A stretch of DNA of 64,000 bases from Desulfobacula toluolica Tol2 (GTDB lineage: Bacteria > Desulfobacterota > Desulfobacteria > Desulfobacterales > Desulfobacteraceae). The notes under the pieces are model-generated. The model searched no databases. It was not told the origin of the DNA and saw nothing but the letters and a program-made list of their open reading frames with translations. The position numbers and the translations under genes are program-made. Shown one piece after another: positions 8,403 to 18,127 of this stretch; within the stretch, counting starts at the first letter, position 1, and every line of letters starts with the position of its first letter. The DNA lies in contig NC_018645.1 in NCBI RefSeq assembly GCF_000307105.1, positions 3,495,501 through 3,559,500 of the forward strand, written 5' to 3'.

Positions 8403-10496
8403 ATGTTTCTGATAAGAAAAAAAACTTTTTTCATCTTAATTGTATTAATCTTTTATTCAGTTCCATGTTCGGGTGTCCAAATAGTTAATGACAGCATTGT
8501 TCAACCTGATTCATTCTCAACAGATGATTTTTCAACCCTGGAACCACATATTGATTCCAACACCCTTGCCATTACGATTGCCGTTGAACGGCTTAGGCAG
8601 GGACGGCTTAAACAAGCATTTGAGTATGCCCAAGCCACCCTTTCCCAAAACCCTGAAAACATTTCCGGTCATGGAATTGCCGGGGTTGTTCTTGCACTTA
8701 AAGGGCAGAAGGAACAGGCCCGAAAAAAATTAAAGTTTTTTAAAAATCATAAGCAGGAAATCTTTTTTCCTGAATTGATCAACGCCATTATAAATGCCCA
8801 GGAAGGGAATCTTAAAAAAGCAGAAAAACACCTGGCAGCCAGTTTGAAAAAGCAGCCTGAGCATCCGGTTGCCTTATATTACAAGGGCAGCCTGTTTCTT
8901 ACAAAAAAACAGTATAAATCCGCTATCACAATATTTGAAAAGGTTATCCGATTTCAGCCTGAATTTGTTCCTGCCCTGGAAGGACTTGGCAGGGCTTTTC
9001 TGATGCTAAAAGACGTTGAACAGGCAATAGTATATTATGAAAAAGCTGTTACGCTTGAGCCTGAAAATTTGCTCTATCGAAGGCAGCTTCTAACCATTTA
9101 TCAGAAAACCGACAAAAAAGAGCTTGCCAACAAACAGATCAGGGAGATGCTCTATTACACGCCCGGTGTCAAGCAGGGATATCTTAAAAAAGGCAGACAG
9201 CTTTTGGTTATGGGTGCTTATGAAGAGACTGCAACCCTTATGGATAAAATTTTAAATATTTACAAAGATGTCCCGCTTGCCTTTTACATAAAGGCTGCTG
9301 CTCACAGCAACTTGAACCAAACCGAGAAAGCGGTTAACAACATTAACAACTTCCTTGACGCCCAACAAAACTCAGCCATGACACACCATTATGCAGGCAT
9401 GTGTTACATGGTACTCAAACAGTACAAAAAAGCCGAAGACCAATTTATAAAAGCGATATCTATAAATCCTAATATGGGAAAAAGCTTTGTGCCCATGATA
9501 ATTATTGAGCAGCTTAACGGCAATTTCATAAGGGCTTTAGAAGGATTAAGCCTGGCAGAAAAAGGCGGAGAACCCGCTAATCTTATTGATTTTCTTTCTG
9601 CCCATATTTTTTTACAGCGAAAAAACGATCCAGCCTTTTTCCAGAAAATGGAAACCGGGGTCAAACTGATCCCAGGGCTGAGACAGAGCAACACTCTATC
9701 ACTGCCGAATAATAAAAATAGAGATTTTTTTGCAGAAAATCGAAACTTGATGGTACTTTTTTTCTATAACGGCTGGTATGGTAAAACATTAAAAACAAGT
9801 CAGGCCCTGCTTGAAAAAAATCCACAGGATCGATTTGCCCTTTATTACAAGGCCTTATGCGAAACTGCACAAAATACAAACATGGATGGTATCAGTTCAT
9901 TTAATGCATTGCTTAAATTGGAAAAAAACCTATATTCAGCGCATATGGGGCTTGGGCAACTTTATTTAAAAACATTTGACCTGAAAAATGCTGAGAATGC
10001 CTTTAAAAAAGTTATTGATATCAATCCATCCTATGGCCCTGCTTATGCTGCTCTGGGAGATACTTTCCAAATGGATGACAACAATGAAAAAGCCATAGAA
10101 AATTATCAAAAAGCCATAGAAATAAATCCACAAATCTTGAGTGTCTATCCAAAGCTAATCATCCTCTTGTCAGAAAAAAAAGAAACTATATCTCAAGCAG
10201 CACGATATTCTGAAAAACTTAAAACATTTTCTCCAAAAGATCCGTATTCAATAGATGCAATCGGTTGGATCAGCCTGAATCTTAAAAAAACAAAAAAAGG
10301 ATTTGAACTGATTCAAAAAGCCCACAAGTTATTGCCTAATGATCCAATAATCCTTTATCATCTTGGGATTGCATATTATCAGTCAAAAAATTTAAAGGCC
10401 GCTGAAAAATATTTACAAGCTTCAATTGAACGTTCAAATAACTTTCCAGGATACAATCTTGCCATGAACGTTCTGAAAAAAATAAAGTCAGATTAA
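8403..10496 (+). CDS. exported TPR-repeat protein associated with PEP-CTERM gene
   Basis: 697 residues from the ATG at 8403, which has AAAGGA at proper spacing; a TTG 15 nt earlier also opens the frame but lacks a binding site. The N-terminus is a signal peptide (about residues 1-25). The rest is mostly tetratricopeptide repeats, clearest at about 65-240 and 510-690 (for example PALEGLGRAFLMLKDVEQAI, and later PAYAALGDTFQMDDNNEKAI). TPR proteins of this size accompany exosortase/PEP-CTERM systems (PrsT-like), where they are thought to help polysaccharide or protein export. Adjacent, same-strand placement supports that link. Several canonical helices are degenerate in the middle third. Confidence 0.75.
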   Translation: MFLIRKKTFFILIVLIFYSVPCSGVQIVNDSIVQPDSFSTDDFSTLEPHIDSNTLAITIAVERLRQGRLKQAFEYAQATLSQNPENISGHGIAGVVLALKGQKEQARKKLKFFKNHKQEIFFPELINAIINAQEGNLKKAEKHLAASLKKQPEHPVALYYKGSLFLTKKQYKSAITIFEKVIRFQPEFVPALEGLGRAFLMLKDVEQAIVYYEKAVTLEPENLLYRRQLLTIYQKTDKKELANKQIREMLYYTPGVKQGYLKKGRQLLVMGAYEETATLMDKILNIYKDVPLAFYIKAAAHSNLNQTEKAVNNINNFLDAQQNSAMTHHYAGMCYMVLKQYKKAEDQFIKAISINPNMGKSFVPMIIIEQLNGNFIRALEGLSLAEKGGEPANLIDFLSAHIFLQRKNDPAFFQKMETGVKLIPGLRQSNTLSLPNNKNRDFFAENRNLMVLFFYNGWYGKTLKTSQALLEKNPQDRFALYYKALCETAQNTNMDGISSFNALLKLEKNLYSAHMGLGQLYLKTFDLKNAENAFKKVIDINPSYGPAYAALGDTFQMDDNNEKAIENYQKAIEINPQILSVYPKLIILLSEKKETISQAARYSEKLKTFSPKDPYSIDAIGWISLNLKKTKKGFELIQKAHKLLPNDPIILYHLGIAYYQSKNLKAAEKYLQASIERSNNFPGYNLAMNVLKKIKSD

Positions 10497-10544
10497 AAGA
10501 ATTTTTATATTCGAATATTTAGTATTGGCCCGGATCAAAAACAA

Positions 10545-11591
10545 CTATTCATAAAAGGTGTGCAGTTTCGGGTCAAAGGCCTCTCTTATGCCTTCACCGA
10601 TAAAGGTGACGGTCATCAGGGTGACCACAAGGGCAGCCACCACAGAAGAGACAATCCACCAGGCATCCATGTTCTGCCAGCCCTGTGAAAGCAATTCCCC
10701 CCAGGAAGGTGTAGGAGCCGGCAGGCCGAATCCCAGGTAATCCAGGGATGTTAAAGAGACGATCCCCCCTGAAATGGCAAAAGGCGCATAGGTCACTATA
10801 ACGGATATGGTATTGGGGATGATATGCTTGAATATGATTCTGGCGTGGGATGCTCCAAGGGAACGGACAGCCAGGATATATTCTTTTTCTTTTTCTTTAT
10901 ATGTAATGGTTCTCATGACCCAGGTAATGCCGATCCACCCGAAAAAGGCCATGATCAAAACCAATATCATAAAACTGGGGATCACAACCGAAGCAATGAT
11001 GATGATCACATATAAAAACGGAATATTATTCCAGATTTCAATTATCCGCTGAAAAATCAAATCAAATTTACCACCGAAATACCCCATGGAACAGCCAATG
11101 GTAATGCCGATTGTATAGTTCATGATCAAAAGAACAACAGAAAAAACAATGGCCGTCCGAAATCCGTATACCAGCCGTGCCAGGATATCCCTGCCCACAT
11201 TGTCGGTCCCAAAAAAATGCCGTTCCTTAAATGAGGGGGCAAACGGCGGATAAGAGTTTTGCTTAAGATCATTCTCATACGGGTTATAGGGAACCGGGGG
11301 CAGGATCACAAAATCAGATGATGCCTGAGCTTGACACTTTTTTTTAAGATCCCGGTAATTGGTTTCATACTCATATCCCAAATCAAATTCAGACCCAGGG
11401 ATCATTTGTGTATAGGTTGGAAAATAAAATCTGCCGTCATAATATACCAGCAACGCCTTTGAGTTGATAAACACCTCGGCAAAAAAAGAGATGAACATCA
11501 TGACCAGAAGAATAACAAATGACCAGAATCCCCTTTTAATGGATCGAAACCGCTTGATCTTTTTGATGGTAACAGGATTCAAGGATATCAT
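10545..11591 (-). CDS. yejE: ABC transporter permease, YejE/OppC type
   Basis: 348 residues. One N-terminal transmembrane segment is followed by a long periplasmic loop that has the YejE-like LVYYDGRFYFPTYTQM segment, then FGTDNVGRDILARLVYG, then five further membrane helices. The EAA loop (RSLGASHARIIFKHIIPN) is near 240. This family imports peptides and microcin C-like compounds with a YejB partner. It overlaps yejB by 4 nt (ATGA), so the two are translationally coupled. The solute-binding YejA and the ATPase YejF are not in the window, so the pair must use partners encoded elsewhere or be an incomplete set. Confidence 0.85.
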   Translation of the reverse strand: MISLNPVTIKKIKRFRSIKRGFWSFVILLVMMFISFFAEVFINSKALLVYYDGRFYFPTYTQMIPGSEFDLGYEYETNYRDLKKKCQAQASSDFVILPPVPYNPYENDLKQNSYPPFAPSFKERHFFGTDNVGRDILARLVYGFRTAIVFSVVLLIMNYTIGITIGCSMGYFGGKFDLIFQRIIEIWNNIPFLYVIIIIASVVIPSFMILVLIMAFFGWIGITWVMRTITYKEKEKEYILAVRSLGASHARIIFKHIIPNTISVIVTYAPFAISGGIVSLTSLDYLGFGLPAPTPSWGELLSQGWQNMDAWWIVSSVVAALVVTLMTVTFIGEGIREAFDPKLHTFYE

Positions 11592-12616
11592 TTAAACCTC
11601 ACCCTGGGATCAACAAAGGCAACACAAATATCGGATAAAATATTGCCGATCATGAACAAGACAGAAGAGATCACAAGAATTCCCATGACCACAGGATAAT
11701 CCCGGTCAAGAATGGATTCATATCCTAAAAGCCCCATCCCATTGATATTAAAAACTTTTTCAATTAAAAATGATCCCATTAAAATAATGGAGATATTGTT
11801 TCCAAAGCTTGTGGCTATGGGGATCAGGCTGTTTTGCAGGGCATGGTTGAGTACGGCTTTTTTAAAAGAAAGTCCCTTGGCTATGGCGGTCCTGACATAA
11901 TCGGAAGACAAAGAGTCCATCAGGGTGTTTTTCATCAACAGCGTCATCACGGTAAAAGAACCGATAACATAGGAAAAAAGCGGAAGAATGGTATGCCAGG
12001 CAATATCCATCATTTTTTCAATTGGACTCATCTCCTCAAACAGTTCGGACACAAGCCCGCCCAAAGGGAAGACATCATAATTGGATGCAAACAGAACCAG
12101 CATAAGTACGCCTGCCACCCAGCCGGGAATTGCATACCCCATGAAAATAATGATGGACGTGATGTTATCAAAACCGGTTTTATGGCGGACGGCCTTTGCC
12201 ATGCCAAGTGGGATGCAGACCCCGTAAATCATGATCAAACTTAAAATACCAAAATAAAGGGAGATGGGAATGCGTTCTTTGATCATGTCCCAGACCGGGT
12301 CATAATATCGTGTGGATTGCCCAAGATCCGCTCTTAACACCTTTGCAAGCCAGATAAAATAACTGGTTAAAACGGGTTTATCAAACCCGTAATACTCTTT
12401 TAACTTTTGAATCTGTTCTTCGGAAAGAGGCTGTCCATTGTCCGGGCCGGATGTTGTAGATGATCCGCCCTGGCCCGTCTGCATGGCCCTTGCATCGGAA
12501 ATGATCCGTTCAATGGGACCGCCGGGCACAAAACGGGTGATGGTAAAAACCATGATGGTGATACCGATAAAAGTCGGTATCACCAGCAACAATCGCCTTA
12601 TAAAATATGCGGTCAT
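11588..12616 (-). CDS. yejB: ABC transporter permease, YejB/OppB type
   Basis: 342 residues with six membrane segments. The N-terminus IRRLLLVIPTFIGITIMVF is typical of OppB/DppB/YejB, and the EAA loop (RTAIAKGLSFKKAVLNHALQ) is near 240. The YejB-like insert after the first helix (about 45-75) reaches GFDKPVLTSYFIWL. It overlaps alaS upstream and yejE downstream by 4 nt each, which places peptide uptake behind a housekeeping synthetase gene. The predicted role is the inner-membrane channel for oligopeptides. Confidence 0.85.
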   Translation of the reverse strand: MTAYFIRRLLLVIPTFIGITIMVFTITRFVPGGPIERIISDARAMQTGQGGSSTTSGPDNGQPLSEEQIQKLKEYYGFDKPVLTSYFIWLAKVLRADLGQSTRYYDPVWDMIKERIPISLYFGILSLIMIYGVCIPLGMAKAVRHKTGFDNITSIIIFMGYAIPGWVAGVLMLVLFASNYDVFPLGGLVSELFEEMSPIEKMMDIAWHTILPLFSYVIGSFTVMTLLMKNTLMDSLSSDYVRTAIAKGLSFKKAVLNHALQNSLIPIATSFGNNISIILMGSFLIEKVFNINGMGLLGYESILDRDYPVVMGILVISSVLFMIGNILSDICVAFVDPRVRFK

Positions 12617-15264
12617 GACATTGTTTGATAAACCGATTCCAGTGCCTTGTCCAGGTTTTCAGGTTTTGTGCCACCGGCCTGGGCCATATCTGGCCTGCCC
12701 CCGCCTCCGCCACCGACTATTTTTGCAGCTGTTTTTACAATATCACCGGCTTTGAACTTTTTTGTCAAATCGTTTGTGACAACACTTATCAACAAGGCTT
12801 TTCCATTGGATTGGGCACCCAGAAGGATTACCCCGGAGCCGATTTTGTTCTTGAATTTATCTGCCAGGTCCCTTAACTGGGAAGGATTTTCAATCTCCAC
12901 CCGCTTTGAAATCACTTTGACCCCGTTGATTTCCCGGATGGCATCATCCATATTTTCAACAGACTTTGATGCCATTTTTGCTTTCAAGGATTCCAGTTCT
13001 TTTTCAAGGTTTTTCTTATCCTTGACCAGAGCCTCAACCTTTGAAACCAAATCCTCTTTAGCACCTTTTAACAGACCGGCTGCAGATTCAATAAGGCCTT
13101 GCTCTTTATGAATATAATCCAGCGCTGTCTGACCTGTTGCAGCCTCGATTCTTCTTACACCAGATGCGATTCCGCCTTCGGACAAAATTTTAAACAGCCC
13201 GATATCACCGGATTGTTTTGTATGGGTTCCCCCGCAAAGCTCCCGGGAAAAATCCCCCTGAGACACTACCCGTACAACATCTCCGTATTTTTCTTCAAAC
13301 AATGCAGTGGCACCTTCTTTAACCGCATCATCCATGTTCATCTCTTTGGTTTGAACGGGACAATTTTCACGAATCCTTTGATTGACCTCATTTTCAATGG
13401 CCAAAAGGTCTTGTGTGGAAATAGATGAAAAATGGGTAAAATCAAATCTTAACCGGGTATCTGTTACAAGTGAACCCGATTGTTTGACATGTTCTCCCAG
13501 AACCTTTCTCAAGGCGGAATGAAGGATATGGGTTGCTGTATGATTCGCAGCCGTGTTCTGTCTTTTCACGGCGTCCACGGTAAGGCTGAATAGATCCCCT
13601 TTTTTTGCCGAACCTTTTTTGACCATCCCTTTGTGGATAAAAAGCCCGCTGGGATCTTTGACCGTATCCGTAATCCTGATGACACAATTTTCATTTTCAA
13701 ATATTCCGGCATCACCTGCCTGTCCGCCTGATTCCGCATAAAAAACAGTGGAAGCGGTTACAATTTCTATGGAATCACCCGGCGTTGCCGCCTCAATCTC
13801 TTTATCGTCTTTTACAAGGATAAGAACTTCGGATGTTCCAACAATCTTGTCATAACCTTGAAAATCGGTTTTCACTCCTTGTGATGTCAAAGCTTTATAG
13901 GCATCGCCAACCCCTGTGAACTTTTTAGTGGACCTGGATCTTGCCTTTTGTTCTGCCATTGCCCGGTCAAACCCATCCATATCAAGATTGATCTGCATAT
14001 CCTTGACATGATCTTCAATAATATCAACGGGAAATCCAAAGGTATCATAAAGTTTAAAAATCACTTCCCCGGAGATGGTGGAATGATTGTTTGATTTTAT
14101 ATCGCCTGATTTAATATCACCCGATTTAATATCTTCCAGAGTGGCTTCCAGCAATTTCATGCCGGTATCAAGGGTTTCAAGAAATTTTTCTTCTTCATTT
14201 TTCACCACGTTCAAGATAAATGCAGAAGACTCTTTCAGTTCTGGATAGGCCTGGTCCATAATTTTAAAAACCGTCTGTACGGTCTCGTGCATGAAAGGCT
14301 TGACAAGCCCGATACTCCTTCCGTACCGGATGGCCCGCCTCATGATTCGGCGCAGCACATATCCCCGGCCTTCATTGGAGGGCAGCACCCCGTCACTGAT
14401 CAAAAACGCGGTGGCCCGGGAATGATCGGCAATAACTTTCATGGCCACTTCAACCTGGTCTGATTCATGCCTTTTTTTATTGGAAAGTTCCCCGACTTTT
14501 TCCATGATGGGAACAAACAAATCAGTGTCATAATTTGTTGGAACTCCCTGAAGAACGGAAATTACCCGTTCCAGTCCCAGGCCAGTATCAATACTTGGTT
14601 TGGGCAATGGGGTCATATTGCCCTGTTCATCTCGTTCAAACTGCATGAAGACAAGGTTCCACAACTCAAGCCATCGGTCACAGTCACACCCCACGGCACA
14701 CTCTTTAGCACCACACCCGAATGCCTCTCCCCTGTCAATATGAATTTCACTGCAAGGCCCGCAAGGCCCGGTATCTCCCATGCTCCAGAAATTATCCGCT
14801 TCCCCAAGCCTTACGATTCTTTCTTCCGGTACGCCCACCTGGTCCCGCCAGATGCCATATGCCTCATCATCTTCATGAAACACGGAAACCCATAATTTTT
14901 CTTTGTCAAATCCATACCCGTTGGTGAGCAGGTCCCAGCCGAAATCAATGGCTTTTTCCTTGAAATAATCACCAAAGGAAAAATTACCCAGCATTTCAAA
15001 AAAGGTATGATGCCTTGCCGTATAACCGACGTTTTCAAGATCATTATGCTTACCACCGGCCCTGACACATTTCTGGGCAGTTACCGCAGTTGAATATTCC
15101 CTTTTTTCATCTCCTGTGAACACTCGTTTGAACTGAACCATTCCTGCATTCACAAATAAAAGGGTGGGATCATCCTGTGGTACAAGGGAGGAAGACCTTA
15201 CATATTGATGATTGTGTTTTTTAAAATAGTCTATAAAAATCTTTCTGGCATCATTGCCTGTCAT
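12613..15264 (-). CDS. alaS: alanyl-tRNA synthetase
   Basis: 883 residues, normal for the enzyme that charges tRNA-Ala. Visible parts in order: class II catalytic core (N-terminus MTGNDARKIFIDYFKKHNH, then VNAGMVQFKRVFTG), the helical tRNA-recognition part, the editing domain (NHTATHILHSALRK, then ELCGGTHTKQSGDIG, whose His and Cys bind zinc), a coiled linker, and a glycine-rich C-terminal domain (GGGGGGRPDMAQAGG). An insertion with three copies of DIKSG-like residues around 385-400 comes from a 15-bp tandem repeat (14092-14136). It starts 26 nt after recA and overlaps yejB. Confidence 0.97.
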   Translation of the reverse strand: MTGNDARKIFIDYFKKHNHQYVRSSSLVPQDDPTLLFVNAGMVQFKRVFTGDEKREYSTAVTAQKCVRAGGKHNDLENVGYTARHHTFFEMLGNFSFGDYFKEKAIDFGWDLLTNGYGFDKEKLWVSVFHEDDEAYGIWRDQVGVPEERIVRLGEADNFWSMGDTGPCGPCSEIHIDRGEAFGCGAKECAVGCDCDRWLELWNLVFMQFERDEQGNMTPLPKPSIDTGLGLERVISVLQGVPTNYDTDLFVPIMEKVGELSNKKRHESDQVEVAMKVIADHSRATAFLISDGVLPSNEGRGYVLRRIMRRAIRYGRSIGLVKPFMHETVQTVFKIMDQAYPELKESSAFILNVVKNEEEKFLETLDTGMKLLEATLEDIKSGDIKSGDIKSNNHSTISGEVIFKLYDTFGFPVDIIEDHVKDMQINLDMDGFDRAMAEQKARSRSTKKFTGVGDAYKALTSQGVKTDFQGYDKIVGTSEVLILVKDDKEIEAATPGDSIEIVTASTVFYAESGGQAGDAGIFENENCVIRITDTVKDPSGLFIHKGMVKKGSAKKGDLFSLTVDAVKRQNTAANHTATHILHSALRKVLGEHVKQSGSLVTDTRLRFDFTHFSSISTQDLLAIENEVNQRIRENCPVQTKEMNMDDAVKEGATALFEEKYGDVVRVVSQGDFSRELCGGTHTKQSGDIGLFKILSEGGIASGVRRIEAATGQTALDYIHKEQGLIESAAGLLKGAKEDLVSKVEALVKDKKNLEKELESLKAKMASKSVENMDDAIREINGVKVISKRVEIENPSQLRDLADKFKNKIGSGVILLGAQSNGKALLISVVTNDLTKKFKAGDIVKTAAKIVGGGGGGRPDMAQAGGTKPENLDKALESVYQTMS
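14092..14136 (-). repeat. 15-bp tandem repeat inside alaS, three units
   Basis: Three consecutive 15-bp units (14092-14106, 14107-14121, 14122-14136) differ by a few bases and encode a repeated Asp-Ile-Lys-Ser-Gly peptide. The unit length keeps frame, so copy number changes would add or remove five residues without disrupting alaS. Confidence 0.85.
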
Positions 15265-15290
15265 GTTACAACTCCTAATTCACTGATATG

Positions 15291-16328
15291 TTACGCTTTG
15301 ACTTCTTTGTCCTGGTTTTCTTTTACGGCAGGCTCTGAAAGCCCAAGCTTCTCACGAACCTTTTGCTCAATTTTTTCAAATATATCCGGGTTATCGATCA
15401 AAAAAAGTTTTACATTCTCTCTTCCCTGGCCGATTCGTTCGCCTTCAAACGAATACCATGATCCGCTCTTGTCCACAATTTCAAGTTGAACCCCCATATC
15501 CAGCAGGTCCCCGGTTCTTGAAATGCCCTCGCCATACATGAGATCAAACTCAATATCTTTAAAAGGAGGCGCCAGTTTGTTTTTCACGACTTTAACTTTG
15601 GTTCGGTTCCCAATGATTTCCTGGCCGTCTTTAATCGGAGCCGCCCTTCTGATTTCAAGGCGCATGGATGCATAAAACTTCAAGGCGTTCCCACCGGTTG
15701 TGGTTTCGGGATTGCCATAGACCACACCGATTTTCATCCTGATCTGGTTGATAAATATAAGGGTAGTATTGGTTTTACCGATGGTCCCGGTAAGCTTTCG
15801 CAAGGCCTGGGACATCAGCCTTGCCTGCAGTCCCATATGAGAATCTCCCATATCCCCTTCAATTTCAGACCGGGGAACAAGCGCGGCTACAGAGTCCACG
15901 ACCATGATATCAACCCCGCCGCTTCTGACCAGCATATCAGCTATTTCAAGAGCCTGTTCCCCTGTATCGGGCTGGGATATCAGCAGTTCGTCGCAATCCA
16001 CCCCCAGCCGTTTGGCATATGCCACATCCAGGGCATGTTCGGCATCTATAAAGGCGGCAATCCCGCCGCACTTTTGTGCCTGGGCAACAGCATGAAGAGC
16101 CAGGGTAGTCTTTCCGGATGATTCAGGACCGTAAATTTCAATCACCCTGCCCCTGGGATATCCGCCGACCCCAAGGGCTTTATCCAGAGCCAGGGAGCCT
16201 GTTCGTATGACCGGAACGGCTTCAATGGCCCGACCGCCCAGTTTCATGATAGATCCTTTGCCAAACTGACGTTCAATCTGGCTCATTGCCGTTTTTATGG
16301 CTTTATCCTTTTCCGAATTTATTCCCAT
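15291..16328 (-). CDS. recA: recombinase RecA
   Basis: 345 residues. Walker A is GPESSGKTT (near 68-76), the Walker B region is [12 protein letters not shown] (near 140), and loop L2 lies near [23 protein letters not shown]. It forms the ATP-dependent strand-exchange filament and triggers LexA self-cleavage. It is co-oriented with pgpA (11 nt upstream) and alaS (26 nt downstream). No CTGT-N8-ACAG type LexA box is visible upstream of pgpA or in the short gap, so SOS control may use another box type. No recX follows. Confidence 0.97.
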   Translation of the reverse strand: MGINSEKDKAIKTAMSQIERQFGKGSIMKLGGRAIEAVPVIRTGSLALDKALGVGGYPRGRVIEIYGPESSGKTTLALHAVAQAQKCGGIAAFIDAEHALDVAYAKRLGVDCDELLISQPDTGEQALEIADMLVRSGGVDIMVVDSVAALVPRSEIEGDMGDSHMGLQARLMSQALRKLTGTIGKTNTTLIFINQIRMKIGVVYGNPETTTGGNALKFYASMRLEIRRAAPIKDGQEIIGNRTKVKVVKNKLAPPFKDIEFDLMYGEGISRTGDLLDMGVQLEIVDKSGSWYSFEGERIGQGRENVKLFLIDNPDIFEKIEQKVREKLGLSEPAVKENQDKEVKA

Positions 16329-16339
16329 CCCTTTTTCTC

Positions 16340-16810
16340 CTAAAATATACCCGATAAATATAGAATTCTTAAAACAATTGCAGAAAAAACACCTGCCATA
16401 ATATCGTCCAACACCACTCCTGCTCCCCCTGAAAAATTATTTTCAAAATATTTAACAGGTCCGAATTTCACAATATCAAAAAAACGGAATATAAAAAAAC
16501 CGGCTGCAAGCGTAGAAACAGAAATATGAGACGGAACTATTGACAAGGTCACTACATACCCTGCAATCTCATCAATAACAATACAGCCAGGATCTTTCTT
16601 TCCCAGTATTTTTTCAGCCTGATCCGCAACATAAATGGCACCAAGGATAACACTCACGATATAAAAACCATAAAATGATGGTGAAATGATTAAAAAAACC
16701 AGAGCAAAAGGAACCGCCGCAAGAGTGCCGAATGTACCTGGTGCAAAAGGGATTTTACCGGTAAAAAATCCTGTGGCAAAAAACATTATTATTTTATTAT
16801 TTAAAATCAT
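16340..16810 (-). CDS. pgpA: phosphatidylglycerophosphatase A
   Basis: 156 residues, usual length. [17 protein letters not shown] (near 20-36) and the acidic [17 protein letters not shown] (near 75-90) are the conserved PgpA signatures. It dephosphorylates phosphatidylglycerol phosphate in the inner membrane and has three or four hydrophobic stretches. It is the first gene of the pgpA-recA-alaS-yejBE run. A TTGACA lies about 25 nt before the ATG with TATAGA 15 nt later, implying a very short leader. Confidence 0.9.
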   Translation of the reverse strand: MILNNKIIMFFATGFFTGKIPFAPGTFGTLAAVPFALVFLIISPSFYGFYIVSVILGAIYVADQAEKILGKKDPGCIVIDEIAGYVVTLSIVPSHISVSTLAAGFFIFRFFDIVKFGPVKYFENNFSGGAGVVLDDIMAGVFSAIVLRILYLSGIF

Positions 16811-16917
16811 CTGGCAGTTCTATATTCTGCATCATCCCCTGTCAAGAAAATTGGATCAAGAAAATCAGGTCAAGTGAATTGAATCATAAGGAATCTGATC
16901 AAAAATTTTGTATCAAT

Positions 16918-18126
16918 TTATATCAAGGGGGCGTTGTCTAAAAGAGAGTTGACATCACATAAAACTTGGTTATACACATCTTTGAGCGGTATCTTTTTTT
17001 TCTTTGCCACCTTTTTTGCAGCCTCATATTCCGGAACAAACCTGATACTTTTGTCAGGATTGGTTATCTTTTTCACCTGCATTTTTCCAAACAAGGTATC
17101 AATAACAGCTGTTTCCCTTAAGAGAAAGGATCTTTCACATTCATGATATCTCACGCCGATTGATGTGGTCTGGGCAAGTATAAGGCGAACAATATGATCA
17201 AGATTTTCTTTACGGCACATCACCTCAATCTGGGTCCCCGGCCTGTTTTTCTTCATCTGAACCGGAACATAACAGACATCCAGTGCCTGATTTTCAAACA
17301 AAGTCTCCATCAAAAATCCTGAAACCTCGGGACTCATGTCATCCACATTGGTTTTTATCACATAAATGGTTTCTTTTTGAATGTTTGTATTCTCCTGTTT
17401 CTGATCTTTTCTCTCTTTGCCCAATACAATGCGCAGCAAATTGGGAAGAGTTGAGCCGGTATCTCTTTTGCCCGAGCCATAACCGACCTGTTTGACGATC
17501 ATTTCCGGCATACCTCCGAATGAAGCTGCAAGAGTGCAAATAATAGCTGCTCCTGTGGGGGTTACAATTTCCGTCTTTGCATCGGACGGTTTTACTGGAA
17601 TATCTTTTAAAATGGCTATGGTTGCCGGAACCGGAACCGGTATCTTTCCATGTGAACAGGTTACAAATCCTGACCCTAACGGAATACAAGAGGCATAGAC
17701 CTGTTTGATACCCAGATATTCCACGCACAAAAAAGAGCCGAGAATATCAACAATGGAATCAATGCCGCCGATCTCATGAAAATGAACCGTTTCAATATCT
17801 TTGCCATGAATGGCAGACTCGGCCTCTGCTATTTTTTTAAAGGCCAAAAGGCTGTTCATTTTTACTGTTTCAGACAGCGAACAGGTTTCAATCAAGGTTT
17901 TAATATCTTTGTAGTTCCTTGATGATGCGTCTTTTTCAATGACATCAACCACAATGTCCATTGCTTTTAAGTGGTGTTTATAGACAATACTTGTCTTTAA
18001 TTCAAAGCCGTTTAAAACTCCGGATAATTTTTCGTTCAACCAGTCAACTGGTACGCCAAGATCCAGGAACGCTCCAAGAGTCATATCCCCGCTTATACCG
18101 GAAAACATATCAAAATAAGCAATCAT
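16918..18126 (-). CDS. larC: LarC-like nickel pincer cofactor biosynthesis protein (DUF111)
   Basis: 402 residues from the ATG at 18126. This start is preceded by AGGAGG at good spacing and gives the family N-terminus MIAYFDMFSGISGDM; an ATG 24 nt earlier lacks a site. LarC uses CTP-dependent nickel insertion to finish the pincer cofactor of lactate racemase-like enzymes. Conserved segments include HFHEIGGIDSIVDI (near 115), PVPVPATIAIL, and TNVDDMSPE (near 265). In some bacteria larC is split by a programmed frameshift; here it is one continuous frame. It starts one base after the upstream peptidase stop, so the two are coupled. LarB and LarE are not in the window. Confidence 0.9.
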   Translation of the reverse strand: MIAYFDMFSGISGDMTLGAFLDLGVPVDWLNEKLSGVLNGFELKTSIVYKHHLKAMDIVVDVIEKDASSRNYKDIKTLIETCSLSETVKMNSLLAFKKIAEAESAIHGKDIETVHFHEIGGIDSIVDILGSFLCVEYLGIKQVYASCIPLGSGFVTCSHGKIPVPVPATIAILKDIPVKPSDAKTEIVTPTGAAIICTLAASFGGMPEMIVKQVGYGSGKRDTGSTLPNLLRIVLGKERKDQKQENTNIQKETIYVIKTNVDDMSPEVSGFLMETLFENQALDVCYVPVQMKKNRPGTQIEVMCRKENLDHIVRLILAQTTSIGVRYHECERSFLLRETAVIDTLFGKMQVKKITNPDKSIRFVPEYEAAKKVAKKKKIPLKDVYNQVLCDVNSLLDNAPLI

Positions 18127-18127
18127 C

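Noticed and set aside
16811-16917. LexA box for the pgpA-recA operon
   Set aside because: No CTGT-N8-ACAG or close variant could be seen in this gap or in the 11-bp pgpA-recA gap.
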